DNA from: Euborellia annulipes
Taxonomy: Eukaryota > Arthropoda > Insecta > Dermaptera > Anisolabididae
Length of the DNA: 64,000 bases
Direction: 5' to 3'
Assembly (NCBI GenBank): GCA_023213315.1
Contig: JAKCPI010016485.1
Coordinates: 62,001-126,000 of the forward strand
Every line of letters starts with the position of its first letter. Position 1 is the first letter of the stretch. The position numbers and the translations under genes were made by a program. The notes below the pieces were generated by a model, which was given only the letters and a program-made list of their open reading frames with translations, was not told the origin of the DNA and made no database searches. Below are positions 19,007 to 29,613 of this stretch, piece after piece.

Positions 19007-20646
19007 TTACTCCACAAAACGACCTTTGATAGCGAATAAACCTTGTGGGCGTTTTTGAATAAACAGAATCACAAGAACCAAGAGAATAATTTTGGCGAGC
19101 ACTGCGCCCATACCAATTTCGAGAATTGTTCCACTCACGCCTAAACCTAATGCGGCAAGCACAGCACCCCAAACCTGACCAACACCACCGACTACAACCA
19201 CAAGGAAAGCATCAATAATATAGTTTTGCCCTAGGTCAGGCCCGACATTGCCAACTTGTGCCAAGGCACAGCCTGCTAAGCCTGCAAGTCCTGAACCCAG
19301 ACCAAAGGCCATCATATCGATTCGGGCAGAACGGATACCGACAGCACGTGCCATCTGACGGTTTTGCGTGACTGCACGGACGAATAGACCAAATCGGGTT
19401 TTATTGAGCAAGTAAACCAGTAAAAGTAATACAGCGATGGTGAAGACGATGATCGCGATACGGTTATAGGGCAGCATCAAACTAGGTGTAAGCGAAATCC
19501 CGCCTGAAAGCCATGAAATATTTGATACTTCCACATTCTGCGCACCAAAAATCATCCGGACCAATTGCATCAAAATAAGGCTGACACCAAAGGTCGCCAA
19601 CAAGGTTTCTAACTGACGGCCATACAACGGGCGAATCACAGTTCGTTCTATCAACATGCCAATCAAAGCACTGACTAAAAACGCTGCTGGAATTGCTGCA
19701 ATCAGGTACCAATCGACATAAGCACCCAAATGGGTTTTAAAGAAACTTTGCACCACATAAGTGGTATAAGCACCGATCATGATCAACTCGCCATGTGCCA
19801 TATTGATCACACCGAGTAAGCCATAAGTAATCGCCAGCCCTAATGCTGCGAGCAATAAAATACTTGCGGTACTGAGGCCTGAAAAAACATGTCCTGTCCA
19901 TTCACTGGCTTGAATGCGGGTTTTAATACTACTTTGCGCACTGACCAATGCAGCCTTTAATTCTGGATTTAAGTTTGGCTGTGTTAGCGCTTGTTCGATG
20001 ATCGCCAAAACATCAGGACGACTAGAATCTTTTAGGGTTTTAACCGCTTGAATTTTGGTGAGCGTATCTGGACTATTAAAATCAATTCGTGCTTTTAACT
20101 GGGCTAAACGTGCCTTCACTTTATTATTTTTTTCATTGAGATAAAGTTGGTTGATGACCTTAATATCCAGTTCATCTAAATTATTTTCCAAAATATCAAT
20201 CGCAGCCAATCGCTGTGATGCATCTGGGGACTGTAACTTGATCTTCGCCTGACCAAAGCTCAAAGCTTTATGTAAAGTGTTGACCAGCGTCACTTGATTT
20301 AAATCACCTGGCCAATCAGTAATTGCCTTTTCATCTGGATAACTGAACAGTTTATCGCCAGCTTTCATGATGTAGGTATTTCCCGAACTGTCGGTATAAA
20401 GCTCGTCGTTTTCGACATAGGCCACCAGCTTATCAAGCTCGTCTATACTTGCTGGCCATTGATTCAGCATCGCTCGACGCTTTGCAAAATCTGCACGTAC
20501 AAATTTTTGAATGGCGTCATCATGACTTGCCGCTGGCTGAGCGGATGACGATTGCGCACTATGCACAGATTCAGCAAAAATCTGTTGAATAAGAAATAAT
20601 TGAGAGATCGTAAAAAAAGTGCTGCGAGTTTCAGTCTAAATGACAT
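19007..20646 (-). CDS. urtB: Urea ABC transporter permease UrtB (frameshifted in signal peptide)
   Basis: About 546 residues. Seen: an N-terminal secretion signal beginning MSFRLKLAALF, a periplasmic region of about 200 residues rich in Q/A/D (a feature of long proteobacterial UrtB), then the permease domain with LGLAITYGLLGVINMAHGEL and LETLLATFGVSLILMQLVR, and GLAGLAGCALAQVGNVGPDLG. The start codon region and the body are in different frames: one extra T in a TTT run at about 20614. The body alone is open from 20566. Confidence 0.9.
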
Positions 20647-20704
20647 GTGCAACTCCCCCTATTTTTGTTTAAATACAATGACCTTTAAAGTTGAGTCATC
20701 AGTT

Positions 20705-20730
20705 AAGCCCACTATGCATATAGCGGGCTT
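20705..20730 (-). promoter_or_regulatory. Hairpin between urtA and urtB
   Basis: Stem AAGCCCGCTAT / ATAGTGGGCTT (one G-T pair) with a 4-base loop, in the 101-base gap between urtA and urtB. There is no T run after it on the minus strand, so partial termination or protection of the urtA message from 3' decay is likelier than full termination. Confidence 0.5.
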
Positions 20731-20747
20731 TTGGGGTCGTAAAGTCT

Positions 20748-22040
20748 TTATTTAGGAATGTACGGGCTCCATGGTTCCGCTTTGATCGGTTGAGGGCTCT
20801 TGTAAACCACATCAAATTGCCCATCACCACGAATTTGTCCAATCATCACAGGCTTATGCAAGTGATGATTAGTAGCATCCATACTTAAAGTATAGCCTGA
20901 CGGTGCTTTAAAGCTTTGACCCGCCATCGCTTCACGGACTTTATCTACATCCGTTGTTCCCGCTTTTTCAACGGCTTGTTTCCACATATTGATGCCAACG
21001 TAGGTGGCTTCCATTGGGTCATTGGTCACCAATTTACTGGCATTGGGTAGCTTATATTCCACTGCGTATTGCTTCATCTTATTGACGAATTCGGTATTCA
21101 CTGGATTCTTCACAGACATGAAGTAGTTCCAAGATGCCAAATGCCCGACCAGTGGTTTGGTGTCGATCCCGCGTAATTCTTCTTCACCGACTGAAAAGGC
21201 CATCACAGGAATATCCGAAGCTTTTATGCCTTGGTTACCCAATTCACGATAGAACGGTACGTTAGAATCGCCATTGATGGTGGAAATAACCGCGGTCTTT
21301 TTACCCGCGGCGAATTTCTTAATATTGCCGACGATGGTTTGATAATTACTGTGTCCAAATGGTGTGTATTCTTCCATGATGTCTGCATCGGCAACACCTT
21401 TAGACTTTAAGAATGCACGTAAAATTTTGTTGGTGGTTCGCGGGTAAACATAGTCGGTACCTAAGAGGACAAAACGTTGCGCCTTACCTCCCTCTTCACC
21501 CATTAAATATTCAACAGCAGGAATCGCTTGTTGGTTAGGTGCTGCACCTGTATAGAAAATATTTTTAGACTGTTCTTGGCCTTCGTATTGCACTGGATAG
21601 AACAACAGACCATTAAGCTCCTCTACAACTGGTAGCACTGATTTACGAGAAACTGAAGTCCAGCAGCCAAAAATGACAGCGACTTTATCCTGAGTTATTA
21701 ACTGGCGGGCTTTTTCAGCAAATAATGGCCAGTCTGATGCAGGATCAACGACAACAGGCTCAAGCTTTTTCCCCATCACCCCACCTTTGGCATTAATTTC
21801 ATTGATTGCCATCAGTGCCGTATCTTTAAGCGACGTTTCAGAGATTGCCATGGTTCCAGACAATGAATGCAAGATGCCCACTTTAATTGTGTCACCGCCT
21901 GTAGCAGTTGCCGATTTATTTTCTGCTGCGGGTTTCGCTTCCGTTTTATCTGCGGGTTTTGAGCAAGCCGTCAGCGCAATGCTCCCCATCATTGCCACAG
22001 CGAGAAGTGTTTTTGAAAACATTTTTTGTTGGAACATCAT
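20748..22040 (-). CDS. urtA: Urea ABC transporter substrate-binding lipoprotein UrtA
   Basis: 430 residues, intact. Seen: lipoprotein signal ending IALTAC-SK, so it is probably anchored to a membrane with the binding domain in the periplasm; then IKVGILHSLSGTMAISE near residue 52, AVIFGCWTSVSRKSVLPV, LLFYPVQYEGQE and TINGDSNVPFY, all characteristic of the UrtA (FmdD-like) branch of type I periplasmic binding proteins. First gene of the urt unit; another in-frame ATG lies at codon 2 and codon 7. Confidence 0.93.
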   Translation of the reverse strand: MMFQQKMFSKTLLAVAMMGSIALTACSKPADKTEAKPAAENKSATATGGDTIKVGILHSLSGTMAISETSLKDTALMAINEINAKGGVMGKKLEPVVVDPASDWPLFAEKARQLITQDKVAVIFGCWTSVSRKSVLPVVEELNGLLFYPVQYEGQEQSKNIFYTGAAPNQQAIPAVEYLMGEEGGKAQRFVLLGTDYVYPRTTNKILRAFLKSKGVADADIMEEYTPFGHSNYQTIVGNIKKFAAGKKTAVISTINGDSNVPFYRELGNQGIKASDIPVMAFSVGEEELRGIDTKPLVGHLASWNYFMSVKNPVNTEFVNKMKQYAVEYKLPNASKLVTNDPMEATYVGINMWKQAVEKAGTTDVDKVREAMAGQSFKAPSGYTLSMDATNHHLHKPVMIGQIRGDGQFDVVYKSPQPIKAEPWSPYIPK

Positions 22041-22107
22041 CTTTTTCTCTCCAAACCTTTTGGTGCATTTTTGAATGCGCGATTTTGCTTTTACCTGACA
22101 GGCTTAA

Positions 22108-22123
22108 TTCAATTTTTATGCCA
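22108..22123 (-). promoter_or_regulatory. Weak sigma-54-type promoter candidate for urtA
   Basis: Minus strand reads TGGCATAAAAATTGAA: GG, 10 bases, GA, where the consensus -24/-12 needs GG, 10 bases, GC. It is about 70 bases before the urtA start. Urea uptake is commonly under nitrogen (NtrC/sigma-54) control, so the site is plausible, but one key base differs. Confidence 0.25.
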
Positions 22124-22562
22124 AGTGGAGAATTTGTGATTTTATCGTTGAATATTTCTCCTGATAAAAAATAATAAAATCAAAATATTAGCTGCTATTA
22201 TTTTTATATAAGTTGAAGATACATTGATAGGCATTAAATGCCTTTCCATCACTGGATATAGCCAGCACTTAGCAAGTAAAAATGCGAGATTAAAAGCCAC
22301 ACTGGTCAAATTAAGTGCGATTTTTTTTGTTTAAAATGAGCAATGAGAGTGCAAAAAATTTACCCAAAATTAAATTTTTAGGGCTTTCGGGATAAATTTT
22401 GCTTTACAGCACCAAACGATTTTTGACGGGATAATCCAATCCCTGAGATGGATGGCGTAGAGGCAAAAGAATAGGAGAAAAAATAGAAAGATAATGCAGA
22501 AATTATTTGTACGATGAAGAATGTAATTCTGTTTGCATCAATGCGATGTTTCAGAAGTATCA

Positions 22563-22593
22563 AAAAAAATGATGCTCTGAGGCATCATTTTTT
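22563..22593 (-). terminator. Terminator after parE
   Basis: Stem AATGATGC / GCATCATT with 6-base loop and an eight-T run on the minus strand, about 20 bases past the parE stop. Confidence 0.8.
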
Positions 22594-22614
22594 AAATATG
22601 AATGAGTTCAGCAA

Positions 22615-24495
22615 TCAAACACTCAAATCAGCTAAATTACCTTTTTGCTCTAACCAGTCTTTACGATCACCTGACCTTTTTTAGCAAGTAATTTGTCCAG
22701 TAAGCCTGTTGTGTGATGCGTGTCGTCCAAATCCAACTGCACCAAACGGCGTGTATTTGGATCTAAGGTGGTTTCACGCAATTGACTGGCGTTCATTTCA
22801 CCCAAACCTTTAAATCGCGTAATTTGCGGGTTTTTAGATTTAACTCTCTTTAAGATAGCTTCTAACTCTTCGTTATCAAGCGCGTAATAAACATCTTTGG
22901 CATCATCGATACGGAACAATGGAGGCATTGCAACATATAGGTGCCCAGCATCGACCATTGCAGGGAAATGCTTGACGAAGAGTGCACAAAGCAAGGTCGC
23001 AATATGTAAACCATCTGAATCGGCATCGGCAAGGATACAAATTTTGCCATAACGTAATTCGGAAAGATCATCACTGCCGGGATCTACACCGATCGCAATC
23101 GCAATATTATGCACTTCTTGAGAAGCCAACACCTCGTCAGAAGACACTTCCCAAGTATTTAAAATTTTCCCACGAATCGGCATGATCGCTTGGAAGTTTT
23201 TATCACGGGCTTGTTTTGCTGAACCACCCGCAGAGTCACCTTCGACAATAAACAGTTCTGATTCTTCAAGGGTATGACCGACGCAATCTGATAGTTTTCC
23301 GGGCAGGGTTGGACCGGCAACAATCTTTTTACGTTCAACTTTTTTAGCTGCTTTTAAACGGCGACCCGCTTTCGCAATCACAATCTCAGCCAATTGCATG
23401 GCCACTTCAGAGTTTTGATTTAGCCAGAGTGCAAAAGCATCTTTGGCAATATTTAAAACAATGTTAGACGCTTCTCGGCTTGAAAGACGTTCTTTGGTTT
23501 GTCCTGAGAATTGTGGCTCTTGGAATTTAAGCGACAGGATATAATTGACCCCGTCCCAAACATCTTCAGCAGATAATTTCAGATTACGTGGCAACAAGTT
23601 ACGTAACTCACAAAACTCACGCATCGCATCGGTAACACCTGAGCGTAACCCGTTTACATGGGTTCCCCCTTGTGCCGTTGGGATCAAATTCACATAACTT
23701 TCCTGAATTTGTTCTCCACCCTCAGCATTCCAGCAAATTGCAAACTCAGCACTGGCACGTTCAGCTTCACCCGTTGCAACAAAGGCAGGGTCTGGAATGA
23801 TTTCGCGATCTTGTAATTCATCCATCAAATAGTCAACGAGACCATTTTCAAACTGCCATTCAATTTTTTTCGTCATTAATCTGGTCAATATAATTAATTT
23901 GTAGACCAGCAGCCAATACAGCTTTGGCTTTGAGATTATGTTTTAACGCTTTTAAAGCAAATTTAGGAGAGTCAAAATATTTCGCTTCTGGCCAAAAATG
24001 TACTGTTGTCCCCGTAGCACGTTTTGGCGCTTTGCCTTCCAAAACCTCTAAAGGCGCAACAGGTTCACCATGTTCAAACGCCATTTTATAAAGATTGCCG
24101 TGGCGTTGAACTTCAACTTCAACACGATCGGACAAGGCATTGACCACGGAAATTCCAACACCATGCAAACCGCCCGAAAACTGATAGTTATCGGTGCTAA
24201 ATTTACCGCCCGCATGCAATTTCGTCAGGATAATTTCAATCCCGCTTTGTCCGTATTCAGGGTGAATATCGACTGGCATACCACGCCCATTGTCTTCGAC
24301 CGACAACGAACCATCTTTATATACCGTGACAGTAATTTTATTGGCATGTCCTGCAAGTGCCTCATCGACAGCATTATCAATTACTTCTTGCGCCAAATGG
24401 TTTGGACGAGTGGTATCGGTATACATACCTGGACGGCGACGTACAGGATCTAGACCAGATAATACTTCAAGTGATTGGGCCGTATATTGAGACAC
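22615..24495 (-). CDS. parE: DNA topoisomerase IV subunit B (frameshifted)
   Basis: ATPase subunit that with ParC decatenates chromosomes. Seen: EVIDNAVDEALAG (ATP-binding Glu/Asn, residues 37-49), VEDNGRGMPVDIHP, GGLHGVGISVVNALS, then TOPRIM motif VEGDSAGGSAKQARD, LADADSDGLHIATLL, and C-terminal ITRFKGLGEMNASQLRETT. Frame breaks at about 23870 (TTTTTT run) and about 22680; the final residues (DWLEQKGNLADLSV) are in a different frame and set the stop at 22615. The start is 16 bases after yqiA, as in E. coli. Confidence 0.93.
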
Positions 24496-24511
24496 GTTGA
24501 GTTTTTTCCTT

Positions 24512-25096
24512 TTATTTTACGGAGTATGATAAAAATTCCAGAATCATGGGTATTTTATCTGCAAAATCTTCCATCGCATGATTACCATGCATTTCTGTCA
24601 TGATCAATGATGTGTGTGGAGCTGCACTATAATACCGTTCAGCGTCACGATAATCTAAAACTTCATCACCTTGTTGCAATAAGACCAGTATTTTGTCTGC
24701 ATCTTGTACAAATGGCACGGCAATCGCTTCCAAGTAGTCAAGTTGTAAACGATCTAAAGTCCATTGTTCATTGATCTTATAGGGAATCTGTTCAATTCCA
24801 AATAAGTTACTGAACAATTGCCATGGTCGCATAGCTGGATTAATTAAAACAGCAGGCACACCATATTTTGCGACCAATTGTGTCGCATAAAAGCCACCAA
24901 AGCTACTCCCCACCAGTGCAACATCAGGCAATTTTTCAATGAGCGCTGAAATTTGATCTAAAACCAGTTGCGGATGCTGGTTTAAATCAGGCAAATGCAC
25001 ACTATGCGATGAATAGCATCGACAATAATCATCTAGTTGTTGCCCTTTTATTGATAAAGGACTACTTTTAAAACCATGTAAATAAATAATATTCAT
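24512..25096 (-). CDS. yqiA: YqiA-type esterase
   Basis: 194 residues, intact; small cytosolic alpha/beta-hydrolase. Seen: YLHGFKSSPLSIKGQQL at residues 5-21, nucleophile motif GSSFGGFYAT near 63-72, INPAMRPWQ, QGDEVLDYRDA (catalytic Asp) and HGNHAMEDF (catalytic His). The gene order yqiA-parE is conserved in gammaproteobacteria and supports the name. Physiological substrate unknown. Confidence 0.88.
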   Translation of the reverse strand: MNIIYLHGFKSSPLSIKGQQLDDYCRCYSSHSVHLPDLNQHPQLVLDQISALIEKLPDVALVGSSFGGFYATQLVAKYGVPAVLINPAMRPWQLFSNLFGIEQIPYKINEQWTLDRLQLDYLEAIAVPFVQDADKILVLLQQGDEVLDYRDAERYYSAAPHTSLIMTEMHGNHAMEDFADKIPMILEFLSYSVK

Positions 25097-25139
25097 TGAA
25101 AATAGTTTGCTTTTTTACCACCAATGTTTTAATTTTTAA

Positions 25140-25155
25140 TGTGATTCAAATCACA
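25140..25155 (+). promoter_or_regulatory. Perfect CRP/Vfr-type binding site
   Basis: TGTGATTCAAATCACA fits TGTGA-N6-TCACA exactly. It is 44 bases upstream of the yqiA start and 185 bases upstream of the lipase-like gene, so either could be the target. Confidence 0.55.
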
Positions 25156-25339
25156 TTATTGTTTTAATTTGTATATGTCGGGATATTGTCCGACAAAAAA
25201 CTAAAACTTAATCGCAATTATCGGTATTTTAAATAGCGTTCAGGATGAACAAGATAAGATGATTGCCTAGGGATTTATACATTGATCTACAGCAAAAATA
25301 AAGTCTTTGTTCCAGATCAATATGGATGAGGAAATAACA

Positions 25340-26671
25340 ATGCCAAGCTTAACCCCTTTACACGAAACCTATTGTAAGTGGGATCGTTCGCCTCCAAGTC
25401 AGGCCGACGTATTAGAAGGTTTAGCGCAGTTAGTGAGTACGCCACTCAGTGGCATGGTTCAAGACTTCATCCAGTCGATTCAACGTGAAATGTTGCTGAG
25501 TATTTTTGGCTTAAGTAAACAAAAAGCCAAACGATTCCAATCCCGTCCAATTGTCGATAAATTCTATCAATTTGGTTATCACGCATTGCAAAATTATGGT
25601 AGCCACCTGATTGCCCCAATTTTACGTAAAACCATTGAACGTTTTCCAAATTTACATGATAAGCCATTGACCTCTCACATGACTTTTTTGGTCAGTGTTT
25701 TAAATGGGGTATTGGGTGATTATTTGTTGGCAACTCATAATCCGCTCGCACTGTCACCTGTGCTCTATGATCATTATGGTTCATTACAGCAAGGTGATTT
25801 GGCTGGCCGTGTGGTGATTTTCTCTCACGGTTTATGTATGAATTATCAAGACTGGACCAATCGTAACAATGGCGGTATTGGTGAGAAACTCTTGGCGCAA
25901 CGTGATCACAACACCATGTTGTATTTTCACTACAATACTGGACGCAGAATTTCAGCCAATGGACGTTCATTGGCAAATCTTTTAGAAGATTTAATCAAAC
26001 GTAACCCTCGCATTACCAGCATTGATTTAATTGGCCACAGTATGGGTGGCTTGGTTTCTCGCAGTGCGCTGTTCTATGGCAAACAAAACATGCATCAGTG
26101 GTTCCACATGGTTGAGAATCTGGTTTGTATTGGTTCTCCGCATCATGGTGCGTTATTAGAACGTTTCGGATTTGCCATGCAAGAGAAAGTGGGTAATTTC
26201 CCGATTGTTAAAATGATCAGCCATATCGTCAATATCCGCAGTAATGGCATCTTAGACTTGCGTTATGGAAGTGTTCGAGATGATGACTGGGAGCATAACA
26301 ATGCCCGTATTGGTTTGATGGATGACAACCGCAAACCAGCTCCGCTACCATCGCATATCAATACCTTTTTAATTGCAGGTACCTTGGAGTTTGAAAACCG
26401 CAAAAACCGCACCTTAAAAGTGATTGGCGACTATCTGGTCAGTGTTAAAAGTGCCTTGGGTGAACACCCGAACCCACGTTTTCAGTTGAAATTACCTGAA
26501 TCGCATAAAGCTGTGTTTTATGGCTTAAACCATCTTGAGATTCAATATCATCCTTTGGTTTCGGAACAGATTGCCAAATGGTTTTATCCGCACCATGATG
26601 AATTGGCAGAAGAACAAATTCGCAAATATTTGATTAAATTAGAAAGTATGCAAGGGATTGTTGAAACCTAA
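25340..26671 (+). CDS. Lipase-like alpha/beta hydrolase (PGAP1/triacylglycerol lipase type)
   Basis: 443 residues, intact. Seen: oxyanion region VVIFSHGLCMNYQDW near residue 165, nucleophile motif LIGHSMGGLVSRSAL near 235, GSPHHGALLERFG after it, and a late His in YGLNHLEIQYH. There is no signal peptide, so it probably acts inside the cell. An N-terminal helical region of about 140 residues precedes the hydrolase core. ATG 25340 is chosen because AGGA lies 8 bases upstream. Substrate is not predictable. Confidence 0.8.
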   Translation: MPSLTPLHETYCKWDRSPPSQADVLEGLAQLVSTPLSGMVQDFIQSIQREMLLSIFGLSKQKAKRFQSRPIVDKFYQFGYHALQNYGSHLIAPILRKTIERFPNLHDKPLTSHMTFLVSVLNGVLGDYLLATHNPLALSPVLYDHYGSLQQGDLAGRVVIFSHGLCMNYQDWTNRNNGGIGEKLLAQRDHNTMLYFHYNTGRRISANGRSLANLLEDLIKRNPRITSIDLIGHSMGGLVSRSALFYGKQNMHQWFHMVENLVCIGSPHHGALLERFGFAMQEKVGNFPIVKMISHIVNIRSNGILDLRYGSVRDDDWEHNNARIGLMDDNRKPAPLPSHINTFLIAGTLEFENRKNRTLKVIGDYLVSVKSALGEHPNPRFQLKLPESHKAVFYGLNHLEIQYHPLVSEQIAKWFYPHHDELAEEQIRKYLIKLESMQGIVET

Positions 26672-26674
26672 TTG

Positions 26675-26705
26675 AAAAAAAGCTGATCTTCAATCCAGCC
26701 TTTTT
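26675..26705. terminator. Hairpin between convergent genes
   Basis: AAAAAAAGCTGAT / ATCCAGCCTTTTT with one bulge, between the lipase-like gene and the convergent hypothetical gene. Confidence 0.55.
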
Positions 26706-26708
26706 CTG

Positions 26709-27225
26709 CTATTTCACTTCAATTTGATAAGACTTGTTCTGCTGAGGATCAACCATGTCACCATATTCATCAAAGTTTGATTTTTCTGCACATTGGGTAT
26801 CGATCAATAAGCGTTGATTTTTTACAATAAAGCCTTGTTTTAATTCACAAGTCCAAGCTTTATTATAAAATTTTTGGCTGAGCTTTTTGCCTGTTAAATC
26901 AAATTGCGTCACCTCAATCAGCGACTGGGCAAGCGTTCTAGCAGGATGGCTCTGCGACACAGACAATACGTAGTATCTGCCGCCATGTAACTGACAGTCT
27001 TCAATTCGACTTGAAAAATAATCTGGATTGACAATAAATTTTTTAAATGGCTGAGCGCCCAATTTGATATAGGAAACATCGGCTGGAATGGTGTCATCAA
27101 ACTTCAGATTTAAACTGACAAGACACATCTTTACTGACCACTTTGCTGGCTGGTTTTGCAGAGACTTGTGCTGTAGCCAAGCAGACCAGTATGCCGATCC
27201 CGGCTAAATTTATTTTATGATTCAT
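26709..27225 (-). CDS. Secreted hypothetical protein (frameshifted)
   Basis: About 171 residues, not recognised. Seen: signal peptide starting MNHKINLAGIGILVCLATA and ending VSA, then KDVSCQFKSE, LGAQPFKKFIVN, CQLHGGRYYVLSVS, AWTCELKQGF and DTQCAEKS; four spaced cysteines suggest two disulfides in the periplasm. Frame break at about 27105. Located downstream of the dsbB terminator on the same strand. Confidence 0.55.
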
Positions 27226-27262
27226 GATTTTGCTTGATTTATAAATAATTGAAGTTTATATG

Positions 27263-27297
27263 AAAAAAGAGCCAGTTTAGACTGGCTCTTAATGTTT
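27263..27297 (-). terminator. Terminator after dsbB
   Basis: Stem AAGAGCCAGT / ACTGGCTCTT with TTAG/CTAA loop and a T run on the minus strand, 6 bases past the dsbB stop. Confidence 0.85.
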
Positions 27298-27302
27298 TTA
27301 AA

Positions 27303-27797
27303 TTAGTACTTTCTAAACAACTGCCATAGACTGATCAATGCCAATACACTGAAAAACAGTAATGACCAAACAGGTAAAGATTGTCCTAAGAAAGTCCAAT
27401 CAACCATGGCACATTCGCCAGAACCCTTAAGCACATTTTCAAACACAGCCTTTAAAGGTAAAGTGTTGACCCAATAGTCCAGACCGGGACCACAACTTGG
27501 GACCTGATCTTTGGGTAGGTTCTGTAGCCACACATGACGAGCGGCAACACCAACTGACCAAGAAATCGCAGCTAAACCCAAAAAGCTATAAATGCGTTTA
27601 AATACATTTGTTTTTGGGTTATGCAAAAAGGCAATCAGTGAAATTAGCCCTAGACCAATCAATCCAATACGTTGAAATACGCATAGTGGACATGGCTCAA
27701 GCCCTTGTACATGCTCTAAATAGAGCGCAAATGACATACCAATCACACTTGCCAAAAATAAAAGACCACTTACGAAGCGATAACTACGCCATTGCAT
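27303..27797 (-). CDS. dsbB: Disulfide bond formation protein B
   Basis: 164 residues, intact; inner-membrane protein that reoxidises DsbA with quinone. Seen: four hydrophobic helices, the first redox pair CPLC (C36, C39) and the second pair C102 and C129 in the periplasmic loop. Start ATG 27797 is preceded by GGAAGT. It lies 28 bases downstream of gshA on the same strand, linking disulfide and glutathione functions in one probable transcript. Confidence 0.95.
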   Translation of the reverse strand: MQWRSYRFVSGLLFLASVIGMSFALYLEHVQGLEPCPLCVFQRIGLIGLGLISLIAFLHNPKTNVFKRIYSFLGLAAISWSVGVAARHVWLQNLPKDQVPSCGPGLDYWVNTLPLKAVFENVLKGSGECAMVDWTFLGQSLPVWSLLFFSVLALISLWQLFRKY

Positions 27798-27825
27798 GGA
27801 ACTTCCTCATTATCTAATTAATGCT

Positions 27826-29403
27826 TTATCTAAATTTACTCAGATAATCCTCGAAACTTATACTTGTATTTTGTTCAAGTTGCTGTTGTTCTGCGAGAGA
27901 TGTTCGAGTAAGCCCCTCAAAATACGCTAAAGTTTCCGGACTTAATACATGTTGTTCGTAACTTTGGATATGTTGATTGGCCATATAGCCACCAAAATTC
28001 CATGTACCACCTTGCTCTACAGTATCGGCAATCACATGCGCTGATAGTGTTTCATCCACATCATCAATACGTGTTTGCATCACCGTCAATGCTTGACGAT
28101 ATAAATCTGTTGCATAGGATTGGTTGAGTAGATCTGCAAGTGGTTGCATGGCGGTGATATGCTGTTGAATCCACTCAAGTAATGGATATTCAACACCCGC
28201 TTCAATGATTTTCGCATTTGGCGCACGACCACGATTGACCACTTCAGCCTGATTTTGCTCAATAATATCTTGTTCTTCATCCCATAAATCTGGGCTTTCT
28301 TTAAGCAAGCAATACAACGCAACCACTTCCAAGAAGCCTGCTGTATCCTCATCGATGCCAATCGCACTGTATGGATTTACATCTACCGCGCGTAACTCAA
28401 CATAGCCAATCCCACGATTTGACAAGGCCTGAGATGGCGTTTCCCCTGCTTGTGGCACTTGTTTTGGACGGACTAAGCTGTAGTATTCATTTTCAATTTG
28501 TAAGACGTGATCATTAATTTGAATCGGCTGACCATTGGCATCGTTTAAACCTAAATGACTAAACTGTGCATAAGGTGAATTGACTGCTTTTTGTAATTCA
28601 GCCACATAACTTTCTAAATTATTGTAATGAATACCCAATTGTTTTTGTGCAGAATTTTGATAACCAAAACGCCCCATACGCAATGCTGTGGCATAAGGTA
28701 GAAATAATGTGCCTTTGATTAAAGGCAACAATTGATGCTCACGCCCTGTCATAAAGCATTTACAGACTGAAGGGCTGGCCCCTACCAAATACATCACGAG
28801 AGGAGTTAAACGAATAAAGTTACGGATCAACCCAAGATAACGATGACTGCGATAATCTTGCAGGCTTAATGCTTTAAGCGCTTCATTTCTTTCGTGTTGT
28901 TGTAATTGTTCAAATAACACATCTGGGAAAGACACATTATAATGCACACCCGAAATCGTCTGCATACGGCGCCCATAACGAATGCCGAGACCATGACGAT
29001 ATAAGGTTTTGAATTGACCAATATTGGATGTGCCATATTGCGCCAAACGGATATTTTCTTCTTTGTCATCCAGCATACATGGCATGGACAAAGTCCATAG
29101 CTTTTCATCATTTTCTAAATGACGATGCACAACAGCATGTACATCGGTTAAAAAGCTTAATGCTTCAGGAATGCTTTCTTTGGGAGGTGTAATAAACTCC
29201 ATCAAAGCTTCTGAATAATCTGTGGTGATATGCGGATGTGTTAGGGCTGAGCCTAAAGACTGAGGATGATCAGCCTGTGATAAAAAGCCATTACTTTGCA
29301 TACGCAGGCTTTCACGTTCGATGCCACGTAACATGCCTCTGAATAAGGTAGAATCCACCCAATTTGGTACTAAAGATTGGGAAATCGTTTCGGGTTGACT
29401 CAT
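27826..29403 (-). CDS. gshA: Glutamate-cysteine ligase
   Basis: 525 residues, intact; first and rate-limiting step of glutathione synthesis in the cytosol. Seen: RGIERESLRMQ at residues 23-33 (family substrate/metal region), HITTDYSEALMEFITPP, SGVHYNVSFPD, RNLGIGYVELRAVDVNPY-like NRGIGYVELRAVDVNPYS, and GTWNFGGYMANQHI near the end. Matches proteobacterial GshA in length and order of motifs. Confidence 0.96.
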   Translation of the reverse strand: MSQPETISQSLVPNWVDSTLFRGMLRGIERESLRMQSNGFLSQADHPQSLGSALTHPHITTDYSEALMEFITPPKESIPEALSFLTDVHAVVHRHLENDEKLWTLSMPCMLDDKEENIRLAQYGTSNIGQFKTLYRHGLGIRYGRRMQTISGVHYNVSFPDVLFEQLQQHERNEALKALSLQDYRSHRYLGLIRNFIRLTPLVMYLVGASPSVCKCFMTGREHQLLPLIKGTLFLPYATALRMGRFGYQNSAQKQLGIHYNNLESYVAELQKAVNSPYAQFSHLGLNDANGQPIQINDHVLQIENEYYSLVRPKQVPQAGETPSQALSNRGIGYVELRAVDVNPYSAIGIDEDTAGFLEVVALYCLLKESPDLWDEEQDIIEQNQAEVVNRGRAPNAKIIEAGVEYPLLEWIQQHITAMQPLADLLNQSYATDLYRQALTVMQTRIDDVDETLSAHVIADTVEQGGTWNFGGYMANQHIQSYEQHVLSPETLAYFEGLTRTSLAEQQQLEQNTSISFEDYLSKFR

Positions 29404-29613
29404 ACTTACTCGCTTATCTTAAAGAATTTTTTAAAATAAAATGTTTTGATGCGCGCAGTATAACGTTATTTATCGATATACACGTATAAGCATCGTTGTT
29501 TTAAATGAATTATTCACTTTATTTCGGAAAAGTTTTTAACACAAACTACCTCTACAAGACATCTAAAATTTGTGATTTTATAGAAAAATTACCACTAAAG
29601 AATTGTAACTACT

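Larger units (their letters stand above)
22041..22614. other. Intergenic region urtA-parE
   Basis: About 570 bases upstream of urtA and downstream of parE. It contains a weak sigma-54-like site near urtA and the parE terminator. A 61-codon minus-strand frame at 22378-22563 has no ribosome site or family resemblance and I do not call it. Confidence 0.5.

Noticed and set aside
22378..22563. 61-codon minus-strand hydrophobic frame between urtA and parE
   Set aside because: No ribosome site and no recognisable protein; composition typical of a chance frame.
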